A stretch of DNA of 64,000 nt from Adiantum capillus-veneris (taxonomy: Eukaryota; Streptophyta; Polypodiopsida; Polypodiales; Pteridaceae): positions 78,478,291 through 78,542,290 of the forward strand of contig CM043948.1 in assembly GCA_014529385.2 (NCBI GenBank), given 5' to 3'. Under the pieces are notes generated by a model. That model worked only from the letters and a program-made list of their open reading frames with translations, was not told the origin of the DNA and ran no database searches. Shown here piece by piece: positions 46,233-58,466 of this stretch (positions are counted from its first letter, which is position 1; every line of letters begins with the position of its first letter). A program made the translations under genes and the position numbers.

Positions 46233-46278
46233 TTAAGGATAAGACTGAGTTGCTCAAGTTGAACCCTACGTTGGGGAG

Positions 46279-48913
46279 ATGACTGAGCGGAAAAGACTTT
46301 ATGTCTTCACCTACACCGAGGGAGCGGAAATGAAAATTTCCGCATATGACAAGTATGGAAGACGATATGCAGCAATTGAAAAAAAAGAATTGGAGGGTTA
46401 TACGTACTTTGGGGGACCACTTCACCATTACTATGTCACTCCAAGCCCTCTTAGAACAGCACCTACAACTGTTGTGCCAAAACCGTTAACCACAGGTGGA
46501 GGGAGGACTCATGTAGTTGATTCTTTCAGTCGACCTCATTATTCGATGCCAAGCCCCATGGGAATGTTACATTCCAGAGAATCGATGGCTATGAATCAAG
46601 GTATGATGGTTCCTATCTCTACACATATGGCTGTAGGTCCGACATTTGTAGCCATCCCATCACATTTTCCTTCTAATAGTAGATTTGGGGGGGGTGAGCC
46701 AACGAGAGCAACCTACGACCTCCTTGATGTACGAGAACCATTAAGTCGGGACATGGGAGCAATGAGAGTGACCGCAGACCATAGACAGATCAGACAGTCT
46801 TAAGTAGCGAAGTGCATGCCAAAGAAGTATAGCGGCTCGGGGGATCCATATGCCCATGTATTGCTTTTCAAGAAAGTCTTAAGAGCGGAATAGATCACTG
46901 ATTTTCCATACTCAATACGAGGGATTCGGGCTGACCTTGGAAGGGACGGCCTTAACATGGTTTCAACCTTTAAACCCTGAAATTTTTTCGAATATTGAAC
47001 ATGTATTGCGCGATTTTGCAGAAGAATTCTCAAAACGGAGTATAAATCATAATACTGTATCGCAGATATATGCTTTTAAACAAAGGGAGAATGAAAAAGT
47101 AAAGGAAGCGACCTTGAGATTCAAGCAATACATTGAGAGATGCCCGAGACGAGAATTACCGCAGGATAAGAGATTGTCTGTGCTCTTCGTTGAAGGACTT
47201 AGGAATGAAACCTTGAAAAAGGACCGTCACTTGAAGGCCTGTAGCACATTTCAACAGGTTACGAGGGAAGCATTATATCTTGTCAACAACTGCAAAGCAT
47301 ATGGGGAAGTGTCCGAGGATACTGATTCAATAGCCAGTGGCTCTTCATCGATTAAGAGCGAACCCTCTACCAAGAAAGATGCTCAGGTGTCCTTGATGCC
47401 GACAGCTGATCAATTGATAGAGGAGGTAACAAAGAGAATGCAACAACATGTGAGATAAAATCCGGTGATGAGACAGTCTCAGACGAGGAAGTGTGACGCA
47501 TGTGGGGGGGATCATCCGACGCCATGGTGCACACAACAGCCTAAAGCTCCAGTTGCGAGTGGACGAGTACTGAAATGGTGTGCCATAGAGCAGAAATGGA
47601 CGAATCATAGCACTGAAGAGTGTTTTTATAACAAAAATTTTGTGAGGGAAAGACCGTATGGACCTCCAGAAGGACCATCCCAACCACCTCCTCCAAGGTA
47701 TCAAGTTGGACCAAATATGAATTTGGTAGCAGGAGCAGACAGACCTCAACCTGTGTTGGGTCAACAACCTCCATTACCACAGGAAAATAGGGCCATGATT
47801 AGATACGCTCAACCTTGTGAAGCATCACCAGGAACGAATAGTACACTTCAAGTGTCTTATTATGAGGAACCAAATGAGCCTTACCCAACTGAACCCGAAT
47901 CACAAATATACGCAGACGAAGCATATCAACCGTGGGGAAATAGTGAGGGTATGGCACCACCAATGTATATAGCACAAACTTCGAGAGATCAATACTTGGT
48001 AGACGAGAGAACGTTAATGTTCATTGTGAACCAAAATTACAAACCAAGAGGATATCCCAATAGAGAAGGACAACCTATGGGACCACCTCCTCAAAATCAA
48101 CCAACAACTGGACAGTGCTATAGCTGTGGAAGTACGGATCATTGGGAGCATAAATGTCCTTTCAAGGGCGAAAGAGTGAAAATTTTTGGGTTTTGCGACG
48201 GATGTGGCGTGAATCGCATATTACCAGATTGCCCGAAGAATCCGGACAACAAGGGAAAAGCGACTATGAATATTGTGGGGGTGATACCAAGCGCTAGCAG
48301 CGGATCAGAAACCGATCCCATGATCCGAATCAACGTGATAACCAGAGCCCCAAACCAAGGACTTAGGAAAAAACGAAACTTTGGAGGAAAAGGTCGAGTT
48401 GCCCATACCAACAGAAAATGAGAGTTTATCCGTTAGAACTCAGCCAAAATCCTGGAAGGCAAAACGAGACAGGATGAAAACGCAAATTTCCATGCAAAAC
48501 GAGTTGCATGAAACAAGGGAACAACTCAAACAAGAGAGAGAGAGAGAGAGAGAGAGAGTAAGACATTTGAGGCCATCAAAAAACCGAGGAAAGCGTCCTC
48601 AGGAGGATCAGTCTTGGTTGACAAAGTGCTAGAGCCGTTAGATGCTCTATTACAAGTATATGAAGCAAGGTTAAAAACAAACCAAACCTTAGAGCAGAGA
48701 TGGTTGACTTACCCTCAACCAGAAGTGGAAATGAAGCGTTTGGAAATGTGTAAACACCTCATTGAGAGAGCCCATGCGATGATGGAACCTGAGATAGCTA
48801 GAACCCCAAAACAAGAAGTATTGATTCACAAAGAGCGAGAAAAACTAAAAATCGATGAACCAAAACGATTAAACGAACCCAAGCCTGAAACAGTATTGCC
48901 ACTGGATCATTGA
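46279..48913 (+). pseudogene. Gag region of element C
   Basis: It starts at a point equivalent to residue ~80 of C' gag (YDKYGRRY). The gag core (GFGLTLEGTALTWFQ, EEFSKRSINHNTV) is reached after a frameshift near 46905 and stops at 46801 and about 46894. Zinc knuckle CYSCGSTDHWEHKC is near 48117, followed by a conserved CX2CX8C segment (CDGCGV...PDC) near 48197. A coiled-coil stretch contains a GA microsatellite coding for Glu-Arg repeats (48534-48558) and frame changes before and after it. Stops also at 47456, 48419 and 48911. Confidence 0.78.
48534..48558. repeat. (GA)n microsatellite within gag
   Basis: The run AGAGAGAG... encodes alternating Glu-Arg and coincides with a frame change; C' has a non-repetitive EREQKSLAEK-like segment here. 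Confidence 0.85.
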
Positions 48914-48916
48914 GTT

Positions 48917-50089
48917 GTGTCAAACACGACTAATGACGCTAAATCAATGACGATGATGCCAATTCCAGAGGTTGAAGAACAATGGCCACAACACTTATGG
49001 GAAACCATTAGAAACAGAAATAATGGAAGCGCGACGTTACAATCTGCTCCAATTCCTAAAATTAACATGGATAACGGATTTTTTCCAGCCGATATACAAT
49101 CGTTGTATGGGGATGCGGGAACAGAAATTTCGGTGCAAAGCAAAGCCCAATCCTTGAAAACCCTGCCTTCATTTATAGGTGAACATGAGGCACAATCGGA
49201 GATAAGGTTAGTTCCATCCCAGATGAGAACTATCCCACATATGGTTGACTCAAAGAGTCTTCAAGAGATGCTGTCGACACCTATAACATGCACCATCACG
49301 CTGTCTGAACTCTTGAGAGTCAAACCACATTTGTGGGAAGACATGGCAAAACATATGGAGCACAAGGGAGTAAAGATTCCTCTTCCAACAAACCCTCTGG
49401 GAGAAGAAAACAAACGAGGAAGTCAACCCAAAGCTCGACCAGTGCCCATAAACAAGGTCGGAGATTACTACGAAGGAGAGGAGGGTAACACAACATTACC
49501 TGTTGAGTATCAAGATATAACAACAATAGCTATCCTAGACAGTGGAGCTGGAGTGGTGATTGCTACAAAGCAAATCTGGGAGAAGTGGGGCCATCTAGCT
49601 CTCAGGAAAACTAGAATGAAACTGAAACTCGCAAATGGATATGTAGAGAGGCCGTTGGGGATCCTGTACCAAATAATTGTAACTTCGTGTGGAATTAACT
49701 GTGAGCACACCTTTGCCGTCGTGGATTTCGAAAAAACGAACAACTTTGACATTATTTTGGGACGACCATTCATGCGTCAACTCAAAATGATACAGGATTG
49801 GGGTTACGATCAAATCTACCTAAGGCACAAAGAACTAATAACGAAAATCAACATGAAGGATCACAACTATAGAGACGTTGCGAAAACTCCAGCGCAAGAA
49901 TTTAATTCTACCACTGTAAATGAAAAAGAAATACCTGCGTGGATGCAAACAAAAGCGCATGTCTGGATGTGTGGAGCATCCGATTGTGGTGAGATAATCC
50001 GAGAGGAATGCGTTCTGGAAAGATCCGTCGAAGACGAGGCATATTACCCAGAACCTTTCCTGGAACATTTATTTGAGCCATTCGGGTGA
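48917..50089 (+). pseudogene. Protease region of element C (canonical position)
   Basis: An open stretch of 390 codons in the same frame as the preceding gag part, interrupted only by TGA at 48911. The retropepsin core reads ILDSGAGVVI near 49530 (catalytic Asp-Ser-Gly), with a substrate-flap part and ILGRPFMR near 49755. This is the usual gypsy position between gag and RT. The linker to 50620 has further stops (50087, 50389 and 50622 upstream). Confidence 0.8.
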
Positions 50090-50621
50090 ACTCAAATATT
50101 GTCAACCTTAGACGTATGTGTTAACGAATGGGATCAGAGAACGAGGAACAGGAGGAACCTCCACGTGAGACTGGGTGTAAATGAATAATTGATGAGGTAT
50201 CTGTAGTGAACAATAGGATTCAAACAGAACAGGAATTCACGGATTCACTATGCTGTGACCTTCCATCAATGGACGATGAAAACCAAATAATAGAGGTTGA
50301 TGATGAAAGATCAAGCGCATCAGAGACGAACAGAAAATACAGGATGAGAGAGGACAGGTTTTACGAGTTTCATAACCAAAAACCTAGTTGACAGGAGCGG
50401 TATAAATCCAAGAGAGCCAGAAAATCAAGGGCGAATAAGCATAATCCGATGCCTCTTGTCAATGACAAAACGGGATATCTAAAGCTTGTCAAAGCTGAGG
50501 ATTGTGTCAAAGACAAGGTCACTGGCCGGTTTACCAAAACTAAACCATGGGAAAACAACAAGAAGAACAGACACGAAAAGCGGATGACTAAGTTGCAAAA
50601 GGAAAGAAAACAGGGTCTGGA

Positions 50622-52452
50622 ATGACCAAAACAGAGAGGAAAACAGAGTACAACAAGCTCAAGCGAACCCTTAGAGACATATGGACGACCGACTTTGAAA
50701 CAAATGAGAACACGAGTTTCGACAAGATAGATGCACCATCCCATTATAAGAAATATACCATACAAGATAGGAAAATCATAGTGCAACAACCTATGAGGGA
50801 ATTGAACGAATCGGGTACATCGTACGACGGTCCGAAAAAAGCCAAACGAATAGATCTAGCGGAGCCAGGAGAAGATCCAAAACCTGCATATATTGCCACG
50901 GATCTTACTGATGAAGAGGAAAAGCTTTTGGTAGCTACTCTTAAATAATATAGAGATGTGTTTGCGTGGTCATACAAAGATCTTAAGGGGGTGGATCCTA
51001 GTATCTGTCAAAACACGATACCCCTTAAGAATGACACGAAACCCAGCAGACAACGTCCCTATACTTACAATGAAACATTTGCTAAAAAGATCAAGGAGGA
51101 GATAGATAAACTTAAGGAGGTAAAGTTTATATACAAAATTGAGCACACCGATTGGGTTTCACCAATTGTGGTGGTCCCGAAGAAAAACGGAAAGTTGAGT
51201 GTGTGTCAATCTCAAGAAAGCAAACGCTGCTACAATTCGAGACATCTATCCCCTACCCATTACTGATCATGTAATAGAAAGGGTAGCAGGCAAAGAGGCT
51301 TACAGCTTCTTGGATGGCTTTTCGGGTTACAACCAACTCGCAATAAAGCCAGAGGATCAGCACAAAACGGCTTTCGCAACTGAATGGGGTATTTTTTCAT
51401 TCCAAGTAATGGCTTTTGGCCTAACCAATGCACCAGCTACATTTCAGAGGCTAATGGGTCATGCGTTTAAAGAATATCTAAGACAATTCTTAGAAATTTA
51501 CATGGATGACTTGTGCGTTCACTCCCTTGTAAGACTGGAGCACATAGAACACTTGACCAAGGTGTTCGAAAAATGCAGGCTGTATCGGATTTTCCTGAAT
51601 CCAGAAAAATGCGTCTTCATGGTAAGACAGGGCAAAATACTGGGACATATAGTGTCCAAAAACGGTATTTCGACAGACATGGAGAAGATCAGCGTCATTG
51701 TTGATCTACCACGACCAGTAAGGGTGAAAGAGGTACAGGCATTTATGGGTCATTGTGGGTATTATCGCAGATTTATCTACTCATACGCTATAATTGCAAA
51801 ACCACTTTACGCACTGATAACTAAATTTGAGTGGACAAAAGAGTGCGAGGAAGCTTTTCAAACGTTGAGGCAGAGATTAATTTCCGCTCCAATATTGAAA
51901 GCTCCGGATTGGGAAAAGATCTTTCACATTCACGTAGATGCATCAACGTATGCAATAGGATGCATACTTGCACAACCTGGAGAGAACAACATAGATTTTC
52001 CAATAAGTTACTCCAGTGGACAATTGAACAATGCAAAGAAGAATTACATGACAATTGAGAGGGAGGGATTAGGTATGGTCTATGCGGTGAAAAATTTTAG
52101 ACACTACTTACTTTCCAATAAATTTGTATTCTTCGTTGATCACCAAGCACTGCTGTACTTAGTAAACAAACCTTGCAGTATGGGAAGGATTGTTCGATGG
52201 TTCATCATACTGCTTGAGTTTGATTTTACAGTAGTGGTCAAGAAAGGTACAACACACCAAAGAGCACACCATTTATCTAGGATGATGCATGGAGAAAACC
52301 GTGTAGGAGTTGACGATGATCTGCCAGATGCATATCTTTTCAACATAGAAATGGTTCCAAGATGGAGCGAGGACTTAATTCCTTTGCTGACTATCGGGTC
52401 TTTGAATATGCAAGACAACCATCTACCATTGCAGCATCCAGATCATTGGTAA
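50622..52452 (+). pseudogene. Reverse transcriptase and RNase H of element C
   Basis: RT begins after a linker (YRDVFAWSYKDLKG near 50950) following an in-frame TAA at 50946. WVSPIVVVPKKNGK (51150) is followed by a 2-bp loss in a GT run (about 51203) that shifts the frame to 51199-52452. The catalytic motif is YMDD near 51500. RNase H shows HVDAS near 51930, the TIEREGLG Glu and VDHQALLYL, but the last motif reads AHHLSR where ADHLSR is usual. A single RNase H places C outside the Tat dual-RNase H group. Confidence 0.85.
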
Positions 52453-52481
52453 TGTTGATGGTCAGGCTATATAAATAGGGA

Positions 52482-53900
52482 ATGGATCGAATCCTTAGGC
52501 TTTGTGTTGAATCTGACGAACGGGAATTGTACCTAAACCAGGCTCATGTACAAACAACGGGAATTCAAAATGGGCATGCACAGATGTACCAAAGATTGAT
52601 GAGAGCGGGTGTGTATTGGCCAAAAATGCAACATAGTGTTCATATGCATGTCAAATCTTGTGTCAAATGCACGCTTCAAAAGCCAAGAGAACACGCGAAT
52701 CTCTTCAGATTGTCTGTAGCACCGCGATGGAGTAACTACATTGTTGAATACCTCACCACCAGGATCCTGCCTGAGGGGATGAGTAGATCACGAATCAAAA
52801 CAATCATGAAAGAGACAGAAAACTATGTACTGATTGAGGACGCTCTTTACAAGAGGGGAAAGGACCATCAATTGAGAATGTGCGCGATTGAAGAGGAATA
52901 CATTCCTATCTTAGAGCAAACACACAGCGGACAAGCTGGTGGAAATTTCTCAGCTGACAAAACGGCTAAAGCAATTCTTATTGTGGGAATATGGTGGCCT
53001 GCACTATTCATGGATGCTGAAGAGTTTGTGAAACGATGTGATGAGTGCCAGAAAAAGAAAATTCTGAGAGCGCGAGACGATAAGCCCTTAAGGCCAATGA
53101 TGGGGGCAAGAGCGTTTGCGAAATGGGGAATAGATTTTGTAGGACCGATAGCGCCTCCGGGGTATAAAACGCACGCTCAATACATTATAGTAGAAACAGA
53201 TTATCTAACAAAATGGGTGGAAGCTAAAGCAACAGCCAGAAATGATGCAAAAACGACAACACAATTTTTGTACGAGAACATTTTCACCAGATATGGCTTA
53301 CCAATTGAGCTCGTGAGCGATAGAGGCACTCACTTCATCAATGAAGTGATTGAATTGCTATTGGAAGAATTCATGGTAATTCACAGGAAGTCTGCCCCCT
53401 ATGACCCACAAGCGAACGGCCAAGCAAAAAGTACGAATAAAATTTTGGTGACAATTCTTACCAAAATTGTCGGCGAATCGAGAGCTGCCTGGGATCAAAA
53501 GCTGCATTCAGCTTTATGGGCATATCGAGTAGCTTAGAAAACATCCATCGGAACGACTCCATTCAACGTGGTTTATGGAATGCAAGCGATTTTGCCACTT
53601 GAATTCCTTATTCACACACTTCGAGTCGCTAAACAATTAGAATGGACCGGCCATGAATTATCCAATCAGGTAGATGTCCTAGAAAAACTGGATGAAACTA
53701 GATTAAGAGCAGTTGCGTCAATCTACGCGCAAAAACGAAACATGAAATCATTCTTTGATCAACAAGGAATTTTCTACTGGGGATTACGTTTTAATGTATA
53801 CCCTAAAACAACATTCCCGAAAACTCAAAATGCGAGGGAATGGACCCTACGCGATTCATGACATATCATCTAGCGGTGCCATCAAACTTGCGACATGAGA
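52482..53900 (+). pseudogene. Integrase of element C with two HHCC-like modules
   Basis: A first HHCC-type module (AHVQ...NGHAQM...GVYWPKM...CVKC) lies near 52530-52670. A linker (EYLTTRILPEGM) and a second module (THSGQAGGNF...IWWPAL...CDEC, with Asn replacing the second His) follow near 52915-53050. Catalytic core: GIDFVGP near 53130 and VSDRGTHF near 53315, but the Glu position reads GQAKSTNK, Lys for Glu, a likely G-to-A change, so it would be inactive. In-frame TAG at 53535. The GPY module is near 53842 in another frame. Confidence 0.8.
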
Positions 53901-53910
53901 GGGAGAGGAA

Positions 53911-55005
53911 ATGCCTAACTGGATTAGCGGTTGCAGACTAAAGAAATACAACTTGCCACTAACCACAGAAATGCTCGCCAAAATACACGTTGCGAAGGAG
54001 CGCAAGAACAAAGCAAAAGAAACAAAAGCTCAAGCGAAGGAGGGGGCCAAAGTCAGGATTTTAAAAAGAAAACAAGCATTACAACAACAACTAATTCCTA
54101 CACTAGCGGACATGGCTCAAATTCATTTATCTATCATTCAAACTGATGAGCAATGGGAAACAGGAATTGATGTTCGAATCAATGTCAAACTCCCGCATGG
54201 CAGGTATCAGCGAGCATTAATTGACACAGGTGCAAGAGTGAATGCGGTCAACTTCTCCACTTACAGGATGATTACAGATGAACCCCTCGTGCAATCTACA
54301 CGTGATCTACAAGCGGCAAACGGTGCAACAATGCCAACGATGGGAATATTAAACTTACCAATCAATCTTGATGGAAATAGTTGCCCTCATCAATTTTTCG
54401 TAATGGAAGAAGGAGAAATCAGAGAATCAATATGTTTAGGAGTTCCATGGATGAGAACGTACAATGCAGTCACTGAATGGTCAGAACATGCGTTAAGGTA
54501 CACACACGACTCTAACGTGTACATGACTCCATTCGCAAAAACAAATCACTCGTGGCCAAGTATCCCCATCGACAATAAGCAACCAGCTATTCATCCAAAA
54601 ACAACCCCAAAGGTTATTCAGAAGGTCTGGATCAGGAAATCATTGCTGACCAACAAACCGAGCAAGATATGGCTACCTAAGGGCAAACTCCTGACGGAAG
54701 CAACATCATCTCCAAAACCTTCCGAAGCTACTTCCAAGTGGAAATGGCAACCAAAAATGGATAACGCTAAAATGCCAGAGCTCGAAAGGAACACCAAAAC
54801 TCAAAACAAGAAGCCTGAATCTTCCAAATGGCACTGAAAACCGGTGAAAACTAGAGCTGAATCGGTAACGATGCAGCAAACCATATATAAATGGGTTCCA
54901 AAAATAGTTGCCGGCACAACACCCACAATCAAGGAAAGAGCAATTCAACTCCAAGCTCTCATGTTCCATAAACAGCTACTCCAAAATACCATATTTTGGC
55001 CTTAG
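53911..55005 (+). pseudogene. C-terminal extension of element C pol with a second retropepsin-like domain
   Basis: It is in frame with the integrase GPY module, separated only by TGA at 53896-53898. A Lys/Glu-rich helical linker is followed by a retropepsin-like domain at residues ~85-190 of the 308-codon open frame: ALIDTGARVNAV (Asp-Thr-Gly near 54223), a flap region with ANGATMPTMG, and LGVPWMRTYN (54440). It is therefore a second aspartic-protease fold distinct from the canonical one near 49530. The tail carries repeated Trp-X-Pro-Lys motifs (IWLPKG, WKWQPK, and YKWVPK after TGA at 54835). This is the longest clean frame in element C. Role unknown: polyprotein processing or a noncatalytic function. 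Confidence 0.72.
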
Positions 55006-55146
55006 TAAATTATGAGTTATCTATCTGATAGTGGGATATTTACCCTAGATGGAGTTTAGTATGTTATATCTCCAATAATTTTTTGGCTAACTCATAAAAT
55101 TGATTTATAAATTTTCCTTCTAGATTTATGGTCTAATTTAGACAAT

Positions 55147-55157
55147 ATTGGGGGACG
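55147..55157 (+). other. Putative polypurine tract of element C
   Basis: ATTGGGGGACG, 7 bp before TGTTATAC. Confidence 0.5.
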
Positions 55158-55309
55158 TTAATTTGTTATACTAATTTTTTGGGCTAAGGTAATTTTCCTA
55201 ACCTTCAAAAGCTGTTTCTGATCTTTGGCAATTATCACGTAATTATATAAATTTATTTACTAATCTCCTTTTCCCAATTTTCACACAAAATCTATAATAT
55301 TAGTTAAGA

Positions 55310-55597
55310 TAATTTGCTAAACTAATTATTTGTGCGTAAGATAAGTATGTGAGTTCTTAAGATATGTTTTACCTCTGATAATTATCTCAAAGCTTTTTAG
55401 TTTAATTTTCTCTTTTCTCCCTTTAATTTTTCCTTAAAAATAGTGTTTTTGTACTGAGATAATTAGATAAACTAATTATCTATGATTAAGATAATTACCA
55501 CAAGTTTCTTAAGATGTAACCTCTGATAATTATCTCCAAGATTTTTATACTAATTTGCTATTTTCTCCTATTTATTTTTCCTTTAAACTAGTCTTGC
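55310..55597. repeat. AT-rich tandem repeats, left part
   Basis: Units of about 150 bp contain TTAAGATAATT, TTTCTTAAGAT and CTGATAATTATCTC. They continue at 59463 in the same orientation. Confidence 0.8.
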
Positions 55598-56089
55598 TTG
55601 GTGGGCCTTGCTATACAACATTTATAGAATACACTAGGACATATGCAAATTGACATTTAGTATCTAGCAATGAAGGAAACAAGAGCATGATTAATTTGGC
55701 AAGGGCGGCACTGCGTGAAAGGGATATACATTTGAAATAATGTTTATGGGAGGAGACAGTTAAGTGCATCAACTATTCAAGATTATAGGGATAATTACAG
55801 TTGAGATTATATCCAAAGGGAGGTTGTATACTGATGATTTTTTTTTCTCTAGTATATGTGCTACATGTAAATTCTTGCAAACGGAAAGTATTTTGAAAAG
55901 AAAATTTTCATCGAATGGTTGGTAGCATAGAAGGTGGATGTTGACTATGTTTTTTCTTTCTTCTTTTGTAGATATTTGTGTTTTGCCTTTCTTCTTTTGT
56001 AGTTAATATGAGTACAATGAATGAGGACAACGATACATGTAACCTTACCTTATTTGTTTTCTTGTGCTATGGCATCGACAAAACATGTT

Positions 56090-56570
56090 GCACCATTTGC
56101 AACATGTTTAATATCAGTTTGATTGTACAACTGATTCAAGGCCAGGTTTTTATAGTATTGGAAGCCTCATCTCTGAGTACAAATTATCGGAGTAGAGTTG
56201 TTGATGTAGTCATGCATATGTAATTCATCTATAATACATGTACCCAAGGTACAATTAATCTCATCTACAGATGGTTTTCTTTCACGAATAATGGTCAAGA
56301 ACTGAAGCAATTCAAGGTCCTATAGAAAGTTACATGTAGAAAGTGGACCGAGCTTGTGATATAGCATGTGTTACAAAGCTCCTGTGCGTGACTACAAACT
56401 GGGAGTAGTTGGGCAAGATCACCAAGAAAGAGAACACATTTGTTGTTGAAGTGATTTGTCAATGTATTCCTTGTTACATTAACATTTTGTCTTACGATAA
56501 GGTAAAATGTCGTTTGGATTAACATGGATAGCTCGTCTATAATTATAAGATATTCCCCTTTTCTATCGAA
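56090..56570 (-). pseudogene. PIF1-like DNA helicase fragment
   Basis: The minus strand reads LIIIDELSML (Walker B, Asp-Glu), then FLGDLAQLLPVCSHAQE (helicase motif III region), and in a shifted frame FLTIIRERKP, EINCTLGTCII and IICTQR, in the order found in PIF1-type superfamily 1 helicases. Frameshifts and the loss of Walker A show it is a relic. PIF1-like helicases occur as cellular genes and as part of Helitron Rep-helicase proteins; a Rep domain was not seen. Confidence 0.6.
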
Positions 56571-57839
56571 ATATCACTCATTGGTGTCACGAATAGAGAG
56601 GGGTTGCTGTTGATTCATGGTTGGTATTTTGAACTGGTAATGTATTTTAGATGCAATGCTGCTAAGTCTTGTTGTTCCCGCTTCGATGGCAAAGCATCCA
56701 ACAATAATACAGAAGTGAGGATAGTAGGAGTGTCTATTTCATTTGTCTGTCGACCTAGTTTATCGCTATATATGTTAGGTATGCCACCGTGCAGGAGGGA
56801 CATATTTCTTGATTGTGAGAAAAGATGTCAGATTGCATGCTCCAATCTTTATACAATGCAGTAATTTTAAACCATGATCTAGCATATGGACGGTAAGCTA
56901 GTTTCAAGTTGGTTACAGTTTGCTCCCTAGCTTATTGATACTTGGACTGTAATCTTCTAGGTCTTGAGAACTTCATACTAACACCTAGTGCAAGAGAAAT
57001 GAGGACATATGTAGTATGATATTAATTATTTCAACACCTAGTATGGTATCGATTATTTAGATCTAAAGTAAAGATGCACAAGAAGAACTCACTATTGTGA
57101 TACACTATATGCATTCACTATTGTAATACATCACATGCATTGGCTAGCAACCGCATGTAAAGAGTTGTGTGTGTAAGTAGCATGTGCAGAGATTGACATC
57201 AAGTGTATAGTCTTGAAAACGAGATCCAAATAAACCGAAGCAAAGGAAGGAATGCAAAAAATTCTAAATCAAGCAAATAGATCAAGCATAAATGTCTTGC
57301 AACAGTAAATGAGGTGCTTTACTAACCTCCAATGTTGTACTGCTGCTTTTCAATTGTCCAATCTACACACCGATTTTGTGACTCGCGCTACAAAAAAGAA
57401 ATGTAAATAGTTAAACATATAGTCTTGCAATGAAATGTCATAGATTGAAAGTGCAAAGTATACAGTGCACGTCATACAAAGGTGCGATACAAAAGTATGG
57501 TGGAGAGTTGGCACTATGGTCTCTCCAAAAAATTATAAGAAACGGAAGCCGTGCCCTGCCCCATAGCATTTATGTGTTGCGCCAAGCAAACGCATGCGCG
57601 TGGAAACTTGGATGTAGATAACGAACCTTGTAGTGTTGTCGAGCTGAAGTCGTGCTTGCTATATGGGGTTTCTACCTCAACCGCTTGTTGCACAAAAGAC
57701 CTTTGAGAAGATGTGAATCGATTATCACTGCCCCAAGGAAAAATGAGGGTTTGTGTTGGCTACAATACCAAAGTGATGTTTGTCATCTATGCAGCCATCT
57801 GAACTTGATCTGATAGCTGTTGCATACATGGACCTTTTC

Positions 57840-58145
57840 TCATAGGATCCGCCACCAAATCATGGTTAATAGCAAGAGAAGCTCTTTACAGGCCGCAATA
57901 TTGGCCATATTGTCTAGAGTTTCTGCTATCCCACCCAATTGTTGAATGGACAACAGTGAACTGCTCCTGGAGGCTAATAGGTGCTGAGATGTTGGTATGC
58001 TTCTCTCCAGAATTGCCATTACTCTATAGTCCGTGTTCGTCAGCTTCTCCAACATCAAATATCTTTGTATGGAAAAAAGAATTGGCTCCTGCTTCTGCTC
58101 TTTGTATATTCTTTTGATCCTGATAAGCAGTGAAGTCACCCGCAT
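57840..58145 (-). pseudogene. Coding-like fragment, unidentified protein
   Basis: The segment LEKLTNTDYRVMAILERS...TSQHLL and then IAETLDNMANIAACKELLLL looks like a conserved helical protein rather than random translation, and may be an exon. Its start and stop do not define a gene. It may belong with 58467-59209. No family is assigned. Confidence 0.3.
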
Positions 58146-58466
58146 GATTTATTACTTGACTTCCACTGCAATGTTGTCGCATCTCCTTGGAGCTACACAT
58201 TAACCAACTCCTGCGGCGGCGGACACCATATTCTGCGTTGAATTGGTCATAAGAGATGTTTTTGTTTGTCTACAGATTGTTCCAAAATGCTTGCCTCATC
58301 AAATTTTCAGATAGGCTATCTACAGAGTTGGACGAGGAATGCGGCTGAAGTCAACGGTTCATCAAACCATGACTTGCATTAGTGGAAATTTTCCCCAATG
58401 CCTTTCCCTCGACATTGAGTTGTGTGCCACTAATCCCCTCACACACTTTGCTAAAAGTGCAAGCAG

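Larger units (their letters stand above)
28382..46262 (+). mobile_element. Element B: Tat-like Ty3/gypsy with very long LTRs (3' end truncated)
   Basis: The 5' LTR (28382-32249), primer-binding site, two small leader ORFs, broken gag-pol, polypurine tract (37881-37891) and 3' LTR (37896-46262) lie in order. The LTRs share the start TGATAGCC and many kilobases of homology, including an embedded piggyBac-like element. The 3' LTR contains a copia element and stops short at 46262, where element C begins inside its gag. Pol is closely related to element A. LTR-to-LTR differences are several percent (about 8 in a 125-bp sample near 30720/44980), so the insertion is old. Confidence 0.85.
37896..46262 (+). 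repeat. 3' LTR of element B, split by copia and truncated
   Basis: It matches 28382-31971 apart from an internal 450-bp deletion, a 44-bp deletion removing the TATA box, and the copia insertion (38248-43425). Homology ends at 46262 (CAAGTTGA), about 280 bp short of the inferred LTR end. Confidence 0.8.

Noticed and set aside
46262-46263. Target-site junction of element B with its host
   Set aside because: No matching 5-bp duplication at 28377-28381, and C' shows that C begins in mid-gag, so this is a deletion junction.
53911-54837. Endogenous pararetrovirus (caulimovirid) origin of the second protease region
   Set aside because: It is in frame after a gypsy integrase, and no movement-protein or coat-protein signature is present.
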